In this document: one piece after another, positions 16,128 to 23,565 of the stretch | Numbering within the stretch: the stretch's first letter is position 1 | How the letters are laid out: each line of letters starts with the position of its first letter | From: Candidatus Faecivivens stercoripullorum | GTDB lineage: Bacteria; Bacillota; Clostridia; Oscillospirales; Ruminococcaceae | Assembly: GCA_018715285.1 (NCBI GenBank) | Contig: DVLW01000203.1 | Coordinates: 1-28,461 of the forward strand | Length of the DNA stretch: 28,461 bases | Direction of reading: 5' to 3' | Translations under genes and position numbers: made by a program | Notes under the pieces: generated by a model | Seen by the model: only the letters and a program-made list of their open reading frames with translations | Database searches by the model: none | Told to the model about the DNA's origin: nothing

Positions 16128-17327
16128 TCAATTCGTTTGAGAGGAAACCGTACAGCCGCCATTTTCCCGGCGCTTAATCCGCCACAGCCATTCGGTCATC
16201 AGCAGCATTGCTCCGGCAATGCACAGCAGAATCACCGGATAGGGCGCCATTCCGAACTTTCCGACTACAGCACCGACAATCGGCGGCGTAAAGGTCGAGC
16301 CGACATACGCACTCGCCATCTGAACGCCCATAATCGACTGAGAAGCATCTCTACCGAAGTTGTCCGGCGTCGAATGGATGATACTCGGGTAAATCGGCGC
16401 ACAGCCAAGCCCGATCAGCAGCAGTCCGGCACAGAGGACAATTTCCGGAGCAGGTACCATCATCAGCACCATACCGCCGAGAATCACAATCTCACCCATC
16501 CGGATGAGCGTCTTATCTGTCAGCCGTCCCGCGATAAATCCGCATCCACCGCGTCCAAGGGTAATCCCGAGGTAGAACAGCGAAATCCATGCCGCAGCCT
16601 TTTCGGGCGAAACACCTCTGTATCCAACCATATAGCTGCTTCCCCAAAGTCCGACCGCTGCCTCAACCGAGCAGTAACAGAAAAATGCGATCAACACCTG
16701 TCTGGCACCCGGCATTTTAAGGATCTCCGGGATAGAACGGGAATGTCCTTCCACTTTTTCGCCGTCCCACTGAGCGGTAATTTTCTTTTTCCACATCGGC
16801 AGCGACAAAAACAACACAGCCGTCAGTACAAACTGCACGATACCAATTGCCCGGTACCCTGCCGGCCATCCCATGCCGCGTGTCAGGCAGAATCCCATCA
16901 CATACGGTCCAGCCGTCGCGCCCAGTCCCCACATACAGTGCAGCCAGCTCATATGCCGCGCCTCATAATGCAGCGCGACGAAGTTATTCAGTGCCGCGTC
17001 GACGCTTCCTGCACCCAGACCATACGGCAGTGCCCACAAAAACAGCATCCAGTATTCCCTTGTGACCGAAAAACCGATCAACGCCGCTGCTGTCATTGCG
17101 ACGCTGACAGCGGTCACCTTTCCGGTACCAAATCTGCGGATCATCCGGTCACTGAGCAGGCTGGATATAATGGTACATCCCGCAATCGTCATCGATACAG
17201 CGCCAGCCGCGCCGACCGGAACGCCCATTTCCGGCTGCATACTCGGCCAGGCGGCGCCGAGAAGTCCATCTGGCAGTCCCAAGCTGATAAAGGACAGATA
17301 GATAATTGCCAGCAATAATGAAACCAT
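16128..17327 (-). CDS. Major facilitator superfamily transporter
   Basis: A 399-residue membrane carrier with about twelve hydrophobic helices. The loop between helices 2 and 3 reads SDRMIRRFGTGKV, a variant of the MFS signature, and the pattern LGLPDGLLGAAWPSM in helix 1 resembles the sugar-carrier (FucP-like) and related Clostridial MFS groups. The central cytoplasmic loop (about 185-205) separates the two six-helix halves. The substrate cannot be assigned. The start has a GGGAGAG site. It is transcribed from its own promoter at 17434-17462, has a perfect palindrome in its leader, and ends at a strong terminator, so it forms a single-gene unit. Confidence 0.92.
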   Translation of the reverse strand: MVSLLLAIIYLSFISLGLPDGLLGAAWPSMQPEMGVPVGAAGAVSMTIAGCTIISSLLSDRMIRRFGTGKVTAVSVAMTAAALIGFSVTREYWMLFLWALPYGLGAGSVDAALNNFVALHYEARHMSWLHCMWGLGATAGPYVMGFCLTRGMGWPAGYRAIGIVQFVLTAVLFLSLPMWKKKITAQWDGEKVEGHSRSIPEILKMPGARQVLIAFFCYCSVEAAVGLWGSSYMVGYRGVSPEKAAAWISLFYLGITLGRGGCGFIAGRLTDKTLIRMGEIVILGGMVLMMVPAPEIVLCAGLLLIGLGCAPIYPSIIHSTPDNFGRDASQSIMGVQMASAYVGSTFTPPIVGAVVGKFGMAPYPVILLCIAGAMLLMTEWLWRIKRRENGGCTVSSQTN

Positions 17328-17345
17328 GATTTTCTCTCCCGTCTT

Positions 17346-17358
17346 GCAATACTATTGC
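17346..17358. promoter_or_regulatory. Palindrome in MFS leader, possible operator
   Basis: GCAATA-C-TATTGC is a perfect 13-base palindrome, 19 bases before the MFS start and downstream of its promoter. A repressor site is plausible. A nearby hairpin CCACTTTT/AAAAGTGG (17381-17412) is also in the leader. Confidence 0.35.
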
Positions 17359-17433
17359 TGAAAGCCGCCGGTTTATTTCCCCACTTTTATGTATGAGAGG
17401 TGGAAAAAGTGGCTGCCGCAGCCCATTTATCTG

Positions 17434-17462
17434 ATTATAACACGGAGCAACTGCCGCCGCAA
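17434..17462 (-). promoter_or_regulatory. Promoter of the MFS gene
   Basis: Minus-strand TTGCGG, 17-base spacer, TATAAT. It lies just after the DUF3795 stop, with a leader of about 100 bases before the MFS start. Confidence 0.6.
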
Positions 17463-17516
17463 TCGGGATAAGGTGATTTTCATATTATGGAAAAACACGG
17501 GCTTTGCGCACCGCCA

Positions 17517-18059
17517 TCATTTTTTCCGGTTCAGCTTTAGAACCAGTTTTCTTTCGTCTGCGATTTGCTGCAAGATACCGGCTGCCAGCTTTGCCCTGTC
17601 TTTTTGCGGCATTGTACCGGCGTTATCCTGCGTATCGATCAGTGCCATCGCCCACTGCAAATCCGGCAGTTCCATCAGGTTGACCGCCAGTGAGAACAGA
17701 GTCTTTTTGCGGCCGTCGTTATATTCCGACAACAGCCGGTGCAAAATCTCCACCTTTTCCCGCTGTACCACATTATACGCTTCAATCCCATCCCGTGCCG
17801 CCAGTGCCAGATCATCCATCTGACGACGGTGGGTAATAAAAGAATCATACTGACCCGCATCCCGGTATTTTTCACATGGAAATTCCCGGCATTCAAAGCA
17901 GTATTCCACCCCATCATGCGCAAGACTGCACCGCGCAATTGCACAGGACTGGTTGCCATTGCCGCATCCGCCGCAGTAATCCCCAATCCGCATCGTGCAA
18001 AGCCCGCAGTTCAGACCACAAAGGGAAAGCAGCTGGTTTTTGCGAACAAAACCTTTCAT
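17517..18059 (-). CDS. DUF3795 cysteine-rich protein
   Basis: A 180-residue protein whose first third carries ten cysteines (positions 14, 18, 21, 29, 32, 39, 44, 54, 57, 62) in pairs such as CGLNCGLC, CGGC and CFECREFPC, the pattern of the DUF3795 family. They probably bind zinc or an iron-sulfur cluster; the family function is unknown. The rest is helical and charged, without membrane segments. It is the third gene of an operon, starting 12 bases after the exonuclease stop, and has no visible terminator of its own before the MFS promoter. Confidence 0.88.
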   Translation of the reverse strand: MKGFVRKNQLLSLCGLNCGLCTMRIGDYCGGCGNGNQSCAIARCSLAHDGVEYCFECREFPCEKYRDAGQYDSFITHRRQMDDLALAARDGIEAYNVVQREKVEILHRLLSEYNDGRKKTLFSLAVNLMELPDLQWAMALIDTQDNAGTMPQKDRAKLAAGILQQIADERKLVLKLNRKK

Positions 18060-18071
18060 CCTGCACCCGCC

Positions 18072-19436
18072 TTATTGACCGTTACCGGACGGCTGTGCAG
18101 CGGATGCCGCATTCCAGAAATCATTTTCCGCAATAATCGGAATCCCAAGTTCCCGCGCCTTTTCGACCTTATTGCCGTACCCACGCACCCAGCGGTCACT
18201 GCCAAGGCTGCCGACAATCAGATACTTCACCGATTTAGTCACCGAACCACGCACTACACCGCCAAGGTCACGGATTTTGTCTTCTGCTTCTTCCCGGCTT
18301 CCGGTGCGGAAATCACCGGTTACCGCAAATACGGCAGTAAAGTCGATGGTTTCCAGGTGGCTGTAATATTCACTCGGCAAGCCACGTCCTGATTTTCTGC
18401 GGACAGGACGCTGGCTTTTTGCAGGAGAAAGGTCGTAGCGTGAAATAAAGGTATCCATGTCCCGCAGTTTCCCGAGTTCGACAAACAGTCCGTAACATCC
18501 TTTTGCATCACTCAGGGCGTTGTGATGGTCGAGCGGTATATTATAGTAAGCACACAGGGTGTTGAGCCGGTGATTTGGAAGGCTTGGCAGCAGTTTCTGT
18601 GCAGAACGGCAGGTACAGATATATTCCACCTCACCCAGCCGGAGGTTATAATTTGCCAGCGTCGATTTAAGGAAAAACAAATCAGCGGCTGATGCCGAAT
18701 GTGCTACCAGCACACTGCCCTCAAACCATTTTCGGATTTCCTTCCAGACTTCCGGGAAGGTTGGTGCCGTGGCTGCCATTTCATCGGTGATACCATGGAT
18801 AGCAAGGTTTTCCTTCTGCATCGGACGCTCAGGATTGACCAGTGAATAATATTCCGTCATTCTGCCGTCGCTGTCCTGATGCAGCAGCCCGATTGCGCAG
18901 ATCTGACCGGTCGAGTCGGCAGTCTCGCAGTCAAAGAATGTATAGGCGTGTTTTCTGCGCACCGTCATGGACGGTTTTATCATCCCGATACAGGTTTCCC
19001 AGTCGCGGTATTTTCCCTTCAGTTCCCAGAAAATCCCGGCCAGCTGTTCCGGCTCGGTAATATTTTCCGTTAAAGGTGCATAGGCAGCTTTTGCCAGTTC
19101 CCGGATACTGAGGGTGAACATGACCGGCGGATACAGTCCCCGGCGTTCAAGTGCAGCCGAGATAGCTGCCGCCTCATTTGCCGGACAGACGACAAGGCTG
19201 TGGGTAAAATACCGCCGTACCTCTCCCCAGACCTGTTCCAGCTGCGGAGCCTGTTCCAGCTGTTCACGATTAAGACCGGCCTGTTCCAGCTGACGGGCAG
19301 GCGGTGTCTGGGTTGGACTGATGAGAGAACCGTACCGGCGCACCTGGTCACCGTCCTGATGGAATAGTGACAGCGAGTATAGTTCCGACTTTGAACCGGT
19401 TCCGAAAAAACCGGCAGTAATTGCTGTTAGCTGCAT
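18072..19436 (-). CDS. DnaQ-like exonuclease with degenerate second copy and C-terminal BRCT domain
   Basis: A 454-residue protein in three parts. Residues 160-325 form a 3'-5' exonuclease of the DEDDh group: Asp169 and Glu171 (FFDCETAD), HGITDEM, Asp252 (AADLFFL) and His305/Asp310 (HHNALSDA). Residues 365-445 form a BRCT domain (FAVTGDFRTGSREEAE... to ENDFW), as in NAD-dependent ligase. Residues 1-120 align with the exonuclease itself (LSLFHQDGDQ against IGLLHQDSDG, LEQVWGEVRRYF against FPEVWKEIRKWF) but lack every catalytic acid, so they are an internal duplication that has lost activity. It starts two bases after the MutT-like gene stop, with a GGAGG site. It probably trims or proofreads DNA ends; the pseudo-domain may bind or dimerise. 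Confidence 0.92.
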   Translation of the reverse strand: MQLTAITAGFFGTGSKSELYSLSLFHQDGDQVRRYGSLISPTQTPPARQLEQAGLNREQLEQAPQLEQVWGEVRRYFTHSLVVCPANEAAAISAALERRGLYPPVMFTLSIRELAKAAYAPLTENITEPEQLAGIFWELKGKYRDWETCIGMIKPSMTVRRKHAYTFFDCETADSTGQICAIGLLHQDSDGRMTEYYSLVNPERPMQKENLAIHGITDEMAATAPTFPEVWKEIRKWFEGSVLVAHSASAADLFFLKSTLANYNLRLGEVEYICTCRSAQKLLPSLPNHRLNTLCAYYNIPLDHHNALSDAKGCYGLFVELGKLRDMDTFISRYDLSPAKSQRPVRRKSGRGLPSEYYSHLETIDFTAVFAVTGDFRTGSREEAEDKIRDLGGVVRGSVTKSVKYLIVGSLGSDRWVRGYGNKVEKARELGIPIIAENDFWNAASAAQPSGNGQ

Positions 19437-19438
19437 GG

Positions 19439-19843
19439 TTACATCCTCCGTCCGGCGGCGATTTTATCAAGTATTTCCCGGTCAGCCGGGCAGAAGGTGA
19501 ACTGTTCCAGTTCATCAGGAGCGGCCCAGCACATTTCCATATGCTCCAGCCGTCTGGGGACACCTGAAAGGATGGACGCAGTATAGACCTGCATACTCAG
19601 GTGCATTTCAGGGTAATCATATTCGACCTGTGCGAACAGTTCCCGTGGGCAGATTTCGACCGCCAGTTCTTCGCGGCATTCCCGGACGAGAGCCTGCTCG
19701 GGAGTTTCGCCGGGTTCGATTTTACCGCCGGCAAATTCCCACATACCAGCAAGAGTCTTTCCCTCAGGGCGGCGACAGATCAGCAGTTTACCGTCCTGTT
19801 CGATCATAGCCGCGACAACCTGTACTTTTTTCTTTTCCATCAT
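19439..19843 (-). CDS. MutT-like Nudix hydrolase ((8-oxo-)dGTP diphosphatase type)
   Basis: A 134-residue Nudix protein with MEFAGGKIEPGETPEQAL and RECREEL making the full Nudix box. CRRPEGKTLAGMWEF before it is the typical MutT approach, which in known members removes oxidised nucleotides such as 8-oxo-dGTP. The glycine normally ending the box is Ala. The start is taken at the ATG 19843 with GAAGGGA seven bases upstream; GTG 19846 and ATG 19840 are also possible. It is the first gene of a tightly packed operon with the exonuclease-BRCT and DUF3795 genes, which supports a nucleotide or DNA quality role. Confidence 0.93.
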   Translation of the reverse strand: MMEKKKVQVVAAMIEQDGKLLICRRPEGKTLAGMWEFAGGKIEPGETPEQALVRECREELAVEICPRELFAQVEYDYPEMHLSMQVYTASILSGVPRRLEHMEMCWAAPDELEQFTFCPADREILDKIAAGRRM

Positions 19844-19880
19844 CACAACATCCCTTCACCGTCAAAATTCCCATATCTGT

Positions 19881-19910
19881 ATTATATACCACTCCCACCA
19901 CATTTGACAA
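19881..19910 (-). promoter_or_regulatory. Promoter of mutT-exonuclease-DUF3795 operon
   Basis: Minus-strand TTGTCA, 18-base spacer, TATAAT. Its -35 directly abuts the structured repeat starting at 19911. Confidence 0.8.
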
Positions 19911-20196
19911 GGTGGCGTGTCGCCACGGACTTGTTCGCGGCGGAATGCTTCCGCTGCCTTGATGCAAAGGTCCGTTCACGCCGCTGGAGCTCAGCACTCG
20001 ACGGCTTCGACCCCGGCGCAGTGCCTGCGCTCCTTGATGCCGAAGTGATACCACGCTCCAAAAGGTGGCAAACCAACGCTTCGATCACGCACCAACATAA
20101 AGAGATTGTACGCACACACTATCCATCTGTTCACGCGAGCGCAGAACGAGTACCAATTTTCCGCAGATTTATGCCCACATGCTGTCCTGTGGACAG
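19911..20196 (+). repeat. GC-rich structured repeat region with triloop stems
   Basis: There is no gene between 19847 and 20309. The segment shows repeated short perfect stems closed by TGT or TGC: GTGGCG-TGT-CGCCAC (19912-19926), GCGGAA-TGC-TTCCGC (about 19940-19954), GCGCAG-TGC-CTGCGC (about 20016-20030) and CTGTCC-TGT-GGACAG (20182-20196). The two middle stems are each followed within a few bases by CTTGATGC. The first 29 bases recur at 22146-22174 in reverse orientation with three differences. Short frames here lack ribosome sites and look like translations of the repeat. It may be a mobile palindromic repeat or an RNA; I cannot name it. Confidence 0.55.
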
Positions 20197-20248
20197 TTCA
20201 CGACACACAAAACCAACATCAATACCGCTGCTAAACATCCCATACATA

Positions 20249-20284
20249 CAAAAAGCCGGAAGCCCCATAAAGGCTTCCAGCTTA
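20249..20284 (-). terminator. Intrinsic terminator of the DUF362 gene
   Basis: Minus-strand stem AAGCTGGAAGCC / GGCTTCCGGCTT (one mismatch) with a seven-base loop and a T5 tail, 26 bases after the stop codon. Confidence 0.85.
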
Positions 20285-20309
20285 CTTTGCATACAGACAA
20301 AACCTGCAA

Positions 20310-21422
20310 TTATTCGACAGTAATCATCTCATATTCACGGCTGCCCATTCCCAGTTTAACAGCATGCTCGAGACAGCTCTGCCAGTTGGTTTCCGGGTGA
20401 ACATCGGTGAAATGATCGTGATGGCAGTGTTCCCGCTCGGTATCCAGTACCGAACCCGCCATTACCGGTGCACGGTTGCACAGGTCTGCACAGCACTGGT
20501 CCAGCGCGACCGGGTCAAACGATGCCAGCATACCAATATCCGGGATAATCGGAATATCATTCTCGGCATGGCAGTCGCAGAAGGGCGATACGTCAACAAT
20601 CAGGCTGATATGGAAGTTGGGACGTCCGTCGATAACTGCCTTGGTATACTCGGCAATCTTGCAGTTGAGAATATCATTTGCCTCATCGTAATCAGGGCTG
20701 ACCGCATCCTTGGGACATGCGCCGATGCAGCGTCCGCAGCCGACACAGCGGTCATGATTGATAGATGCCTTGCGGTTTTCGATGGTGATTGCGTCATGTG
20801 CGCAGTTTTTGCGGCAGAATCCACAGCCGACGCAAAGCGACTGATCGACCGAAGGTTTACCGGCAGAATGCATTTCCATCTTACCGCCGCGGGAACCGCA
20901 TCCCATGCCCAGGTTTTTGAACGCGCCGCCAAAACCGGTCGCCTCATGACCCTTGAAGTGGCTGAGCGAAATGATGATATCTGCGTCCATGACTGCCTTG
21001 CCGATCTTGGCATTCTTGACGTAAACGCCGCCTTCGACCGGTACTTCCACGTCATCGGTTCCCTTCAGACCGTCGCCGATAATGATCTGGCAGCCGGTAG
21101 TAAAGGGGTTATATCCATTTTCATAGGCTGCGTCCAGATGATCGAGCGCATTTTTTCTGCGTCCGACGTAAAGGGTGTTGCAGTCAGTCAGGAAAGGACG
21201 GCCGCCCAGTTCGCGGACCATATCTGCGACAACTTTGGCGTAATTGGGACGGAGATAGGCAAGGTTTCCGGGTTCACCGAAATGAATCTTGATGGCAGTA
21301 AACTTACCGTCAAAATCGATATTGCCCATTCCGGCAGTCTTGAGCAGTTTGCGCAGCTTGTCCAGCTGGCTGACGCCATTTTTACAGCGAAAGCTGGTGA
21401 AATATACTTTTGACTTTTCCAT
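20310..21422 (-). CDS. DUF362 protein with two [4Fe-4S] ferredoxin motifs
   Basis: A 370-residue cytoplasmic iron-sulfur protein. The DUF362 core is split around a ferredoxin insert. The N-terminal part (1-185) includes KIHFGEPGN, ISLSHFKGHE and a Gly-rich turn near 170-180. The insert has two cluster motifs, Cys197/200/203/207 (CVGCGFCRKNC) and Cys226/229/232/236 (CVGCGRCIGACP). The C-terminal DUF362 part contains FDPVALDQCCADLC and a His/Cys-rich stretch (EREHCHHDHF). It is common in anaerobes; no reaction is established. The start has a GGAGGA site eight bases upstream, and an in-frame ATG 12 codons earlier is not favoured. It is transcribed away from the PadR operon and ends at its own terminator. 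Confidence 0.93.
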   Translation of the reverse strand: MEKSKVYFTSFRCKNGVSQLDKLRKLLKTAGMGNIDFDGKFTAIKIHFGEPGNLAYLRPNYAKVVADMVRELGGRPFLTDCNTLYVGRRKNALDHLDAAYENGYNPFTTGCQIIIGDGLKGTDDVEVPVEGGVYVKNAKIGKAVMDADIIISLSHFKGHEATGFGGAFKNLGMGCGSRGGKMEMHSAGKPSVDQSLCVGCGFCRKNCAHDAITIENRKASINHDRCVGCGRCIGACPKDAVSPDYDEANDILNCKIAEYTKAVIDGRPNFHISLIVDVSPFCDCHAENDIPIIPDIGMLASFDPVALDQCCADLCNRAPVMAGSVLDTEREHCHHDHFTDVHPETNWQSCLEHAVKLGMGSREYEMITVE

Positions 21423-21449
21423 AAAAAAATCCTCCCGGTATTTTTTACT

Positions 21450-21480
21450 ATTATACAACCTTGAGTGAACTCCATGTCAA
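21450..21480 (-). promoter_or_regulatory. Promoter of the DUF362 gene
   Basis: Minus-strand TTGACA and TATAAT, both perfect, but spaced 19 bases apart, which would weaken it unless an activator helps. Confidence 0.6.
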
Positions 21481-21517
21481 GCTCCGGCAGAAAATTTGAG
21501 GAAAATTCGATATTCTA

Positions 21518-21546
21518 TTGACAGACAGCAAACCATATGTTACAAT
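21518..21546 (+). promoter_or_regulatory. Promoter of the padR operon
   Basis: TTGACA (21518-21523), 17-base spacer, TACAAT (21541-21546). It is followed at once by the tandem operator-like repeat. Confidence 0.85.
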
Positions 21547-21552
21547 TACCTC

Positions 21553-21580
21553 ATCAGATGTAGTACATCAGGTGTAGTAC
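21553..21580 (+). promoter_or_regulatory. Tandem 14-base repeats, probable PadR operator
   Basis: ATCAGATGTAGTAC is followed directly by ATCAGGTGTAGTAC. The first copy with its right neighbour also forms the near-palindrome GATGTAGTACATC (21557-21569), matching the ATGT...ACAT half-sites known for PadR family regulators. It covers the expected transcription start, as autorepression would require. Confidence 0.65.
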
Positions 21581-21608
21581 GACAGATAAAGTAAAGGAGC
21601 GTGAGTAT

Positions 21609-22004
21609 TTGATCAGCAGTGATATCCTCCGCGGATATAATGACATCATCGTTCTCGGGCTGCTTATCGGGCAGGATTCCTATGGATATAATCTGATGCA
21701 GGAAATATCCGTCCGCAGCGGGCATACCTGGCAGATGAAGGAAACAACCCTGTATTCGGTCCTGTCCCGGCTGGAAAAGAACGGGCTGGTGACCTCCTAC
21801 TCGGGCACCGAAACGATGGGCCGCAAGCGAACCTATTTCCATATCACGCCGGAAGGAATGGACTATTACCAGCAAAAATGCGCCGAATGGATGGAAACAA
21901 AACAACTGATCGACCGGTTTACCCTGCCGACACTTCTTCCATCATCTGTCAGGAAAGATGCGGCAGAATACCAGCTGGACAAATTCCTGAGCAAAATTGA
22001 GTAA
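21609..22004 (+). CDS. PadR-family transcriptional regulator
   Basis: A 131-residue winged-helix repressor of the PadR family. The N-terminal domain (about 8-90) has the classic pattern: GYNDIIVLGLLIGQDSYGYNL, then WQMKETTLYSVLSRLEKNGL (recognition helix and wing) and GRKRTYFHITPEG. The C-terminal helices (90-131) would dimerise. Translation starts at TTG 21609, with AAAGGAG upstream at 21593-21599 and no usable ATG nearby. It heads an operon with a HAAS-domain membrane protein, the common arrangement in which PadR represses its own operon until an envelope signal arrives; the operator-like repeat just upstream agrees. Confidence 0.95.
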   Translation: MISSDILRGYNDIIVLGLLIGQDSYGYNLMQEISVRSGHTWQMKETTLYSVLSRLEKNGLVTSYSGTETMGRKRTYFHITPEGMDYYQQKCAEWMETKQLIDRFTLPTLLPSSVRKDAAEYQLDKFLSKIE

Positions 22005-22019
22005 AACTTTTTTACTCGG

Positions 22020-22190
22020 ACACAGCAGACCAGCGCGAACAAGTCAGCAGTTAAAGGCTTTAAGTTCCATTTTGCACAACGTAACAGCCGCGACCACTCA
22101 CGTTGTTTCTTTTACGACAGAGGCCGTCGGAACGCGGCCGACCAACGCGAACATGTCCGCGGCGACACGCCGCCACGCCGCACAATAATC
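22020..22190 (-). repeat. Structured GC-rich repeat inside the padR operon
   Basis: This 209-base gap between padR and the membrane gene holds the 29-base block at 22146-22174 that matches 19911-19939 in reverse orientation. The stem reads GCGGCG-ACA-CGCCGC on the plus strand, against GTGGCG-TGT-CGCCAC in the other copy. The two stem differences are a paired change. CGCGAACAAGTC at 22034-22045 is an exact 12-base match to the same block. A longer-range ACGT...ACGT pairing and a GGCCG...CGGCC stem lie between. The element interrupts the operon without disturbing either reading frame. Confidence 0.55.
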
Positions 22191-22213
22191 TTTATGAAGG
22201 GATGCAGACAAAT

Positions 22214-22906
22214 ATGAGTAAAGTGACCGAATATATCGATAACCTTTTTTACCTGATGCCGCGTACCGAAGCAGCGGCAGAAATGCGGCAGAAACTGATC
22301 GAAAGCAGTGAGGATAAATATGAAGCGCTGCTCAGCTGGGGACGCAGTGAGGACGAAGCGCTGGGAATTGTGGTAAGTGAGTTCGGCAGCATGGAGGAAA
22401 TCTGTGAGGAACTGGGCGTTAACCCGCTTGGGGCAACCAACAACCTTAATGCTGTTCAGGAAATGCACCTTGGTTTTGCGCAGCTTGGGAAACGGTTTGC
22501 GATGGGACTTTCAGCTGGAATCATGCTGTGTATTCTGGGGCTGCTGGGATGTATCTTTTTTTCCGAGGTGTTCTGGTCGGATATGATGGCGGTCACATCG
22601 CTGTTTTTGCTGGGCGGTGCCGGTGCGGTCGTGATTGTCTATTCCGCACTCGGATACGCACGCAATAAAAAGCTGCTCCAGATGGGCATTTCCCCTTTTC
22701 AGATGAAAAATACTGGCGGCAGACACTGGACCAAAAAGGCGGAGGAAGTGATCTGCTCGCTAATTATGCTCGGCGTGACAGCACTTTTCTTTTTGGCAGG
22801 TGTACTGGGCGGTGCATGGCATCCGGCATGGGTGCTGTTCCCGCTGGGTGGCATCCTGTGCGGTATCATCTCGGTGATACTGGAAGCCATCGGCAGATCA
22901 AACTGA
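22214..22906 (+). CDS. HAAS/DUF1700-type membrane protein
   Basis: A 230-residue protein with a soluble helical N-terminal domain (about 1-75) of the DUF1700/HAAS type: VTEYIDNLFYLMP, LIESSEDKYEALLSWGRSEDEAL and VVSEFGSMEEICEEL. Four probable membrane helices follow at about 97-115, 125-145, 175-198 and 203-225. Such proteins accompany PadR regulators and are thought to act with them in sensing or envelope adjustment; the molecular role is not established. The start at 22214 follows AAGGGA; an earlier ATG at 22202 touches that site. It is the last gene of the operon and ends at the bidirectional hairpin at 22951-23011. Confidence 0.88.
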   Translation: MSKVTEYIDNLFYLMPRTEAAAEMRQKLIESSEDKYEALLSWGRSEDEALGIVVSEFGSMEEICEELGVNPLGATNNLNAVQEMHLGFAQLGKRFAMGLSAGIMLCILGLLGCIFFSEVFWSDMMAVTSLFLLGGAGAVVIVYSALGYARNKKLLQMGISPFQMKNTGGRHWTKKAEEVICSLIMLGVTALFFLAGVLGGAWHPAWVLFPLGGILCGIISVILEAIGRSN

Positions 22907-22950
22907 TGAATATTCCAGTCGTTTATCCCAATAAACGATAACAGCAGATG

Positions 22951-23011
22951 AAAAACAGCTCGTACCCGGATGGGACATCATCGTCCCAATGGAGCACGAG
23001 CTGTTTTATTT
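22951..23011. terminator. Bidirectional terminator
   Basis: A long hairpin: AACAGCTCGT pairs with ACGAGCTGTT, and an inner TGGGAC/GTCCCA closes on ATCATC. An A run precedes it and TTTTATTTTA follows. It separates the convergent HAAS gene and the minus-strand membrane-anchored protein. Confidence 0.85.
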
Positions 23012-23044
23012 TATATATGAGCCAACCATCAGAAATGGTGCTTT

Positions 23045-23560
23045 TTATGATTTGTCCACCGGGATATTGGCCACTGTCCAGCCTTCAGGCGAACAAAGCC
23101 GCAGATAATCTTCAAACGCATTGTTATTATAAAAATAATAGGTCCACTCGTCATCCTCGGCTGCCATTGTCACCCGCACCCCGGACTCGGTCTGGTCGAT
23201 ACTGCCGGAAACCGAGCTGACCGCACTTTTACCGGTAAATGTGATGGTCTGTCCGGTCAGCGGATCATCCGACTTTTCCACCCGTTTGCCGGTCGAATCG
23301 CTCAGGAAGGTATAAAGCGCATAACGGTTGAGCGGCGCCAGTTCACAGCTGCCATCTTCGGAAATGACGGTAATGACGGCGGTATCACCGAAATTGTATT
23401 TCAGCGCTTTCAGATACTGCTGGTACTGATAGTACATCCTGCATCCCCAGATGACCATTCCCACGCCGCTGAGCAGCAATACGACCGCCAGCGCAACCAA
23501 CGCGCGGAAAACCAGCCGGGAACCGTTTTTCCACAATGAAAATCCTACTTTTCCTGCCAT
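23045..23560 (-). CDS. Membrane-anchored protein of unknown function (paralogue 2)
   Basis: A 171-residue protein with one N-terminal membrane helix (about 18-42) and an extracellular beta-rich domain. It is clearly related to the gene just upstream: both have a YYQYQQY or SYQQYQ segment after the helix, NRxAxYxFLxDxxGxR, TGQxIxFxxxSAV, a WxYYFYNN or WEFYCKNR segment and SPxGWVxxN. No known domain is recognised. The start has AAGGAG ten bases upstream and lies five bases after the upstream stop, so the pair is one operon ending at 22951-23011. Confidence 0.8.
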   Translation of the reverse strand: MAGKVGFSLWKNGSRLVFRALVALAVVLLLSGVGMVIWGCRMYYQYQQYLKALKYNFGDTAVITVISEDGSCELAPLNRYALYTFLSDSTGKRVEKSDDPLTGQTITFTGKSAVSSVSGSIDQTESGVRVTMAAEDDEWTYYFYNNNAFEDYLRLCSPEGWTVANIPVDKS

Positions 23561-23565
23561 ATCCG

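Noticed and set aside
16137..17318. 393-codon open frame antisense to the MFS gene
   Set aside because: A His/Arg/Ser-rich mirror translation of membrane helices; the minus-strand MFS frame has clear homology.
19911..20196. CRISPR array
   Set aside because: Stems differ from one another and spacing is irregular; there are no identical direct repeats with unique spacers and no cas genes.
20364..21413. 349-codon open frame antisense to the DUF362 gene
   Set aside because: The minus strand carries two perfect ferredoxin motifs and a good start site; this frame is a by-product of codon bias.
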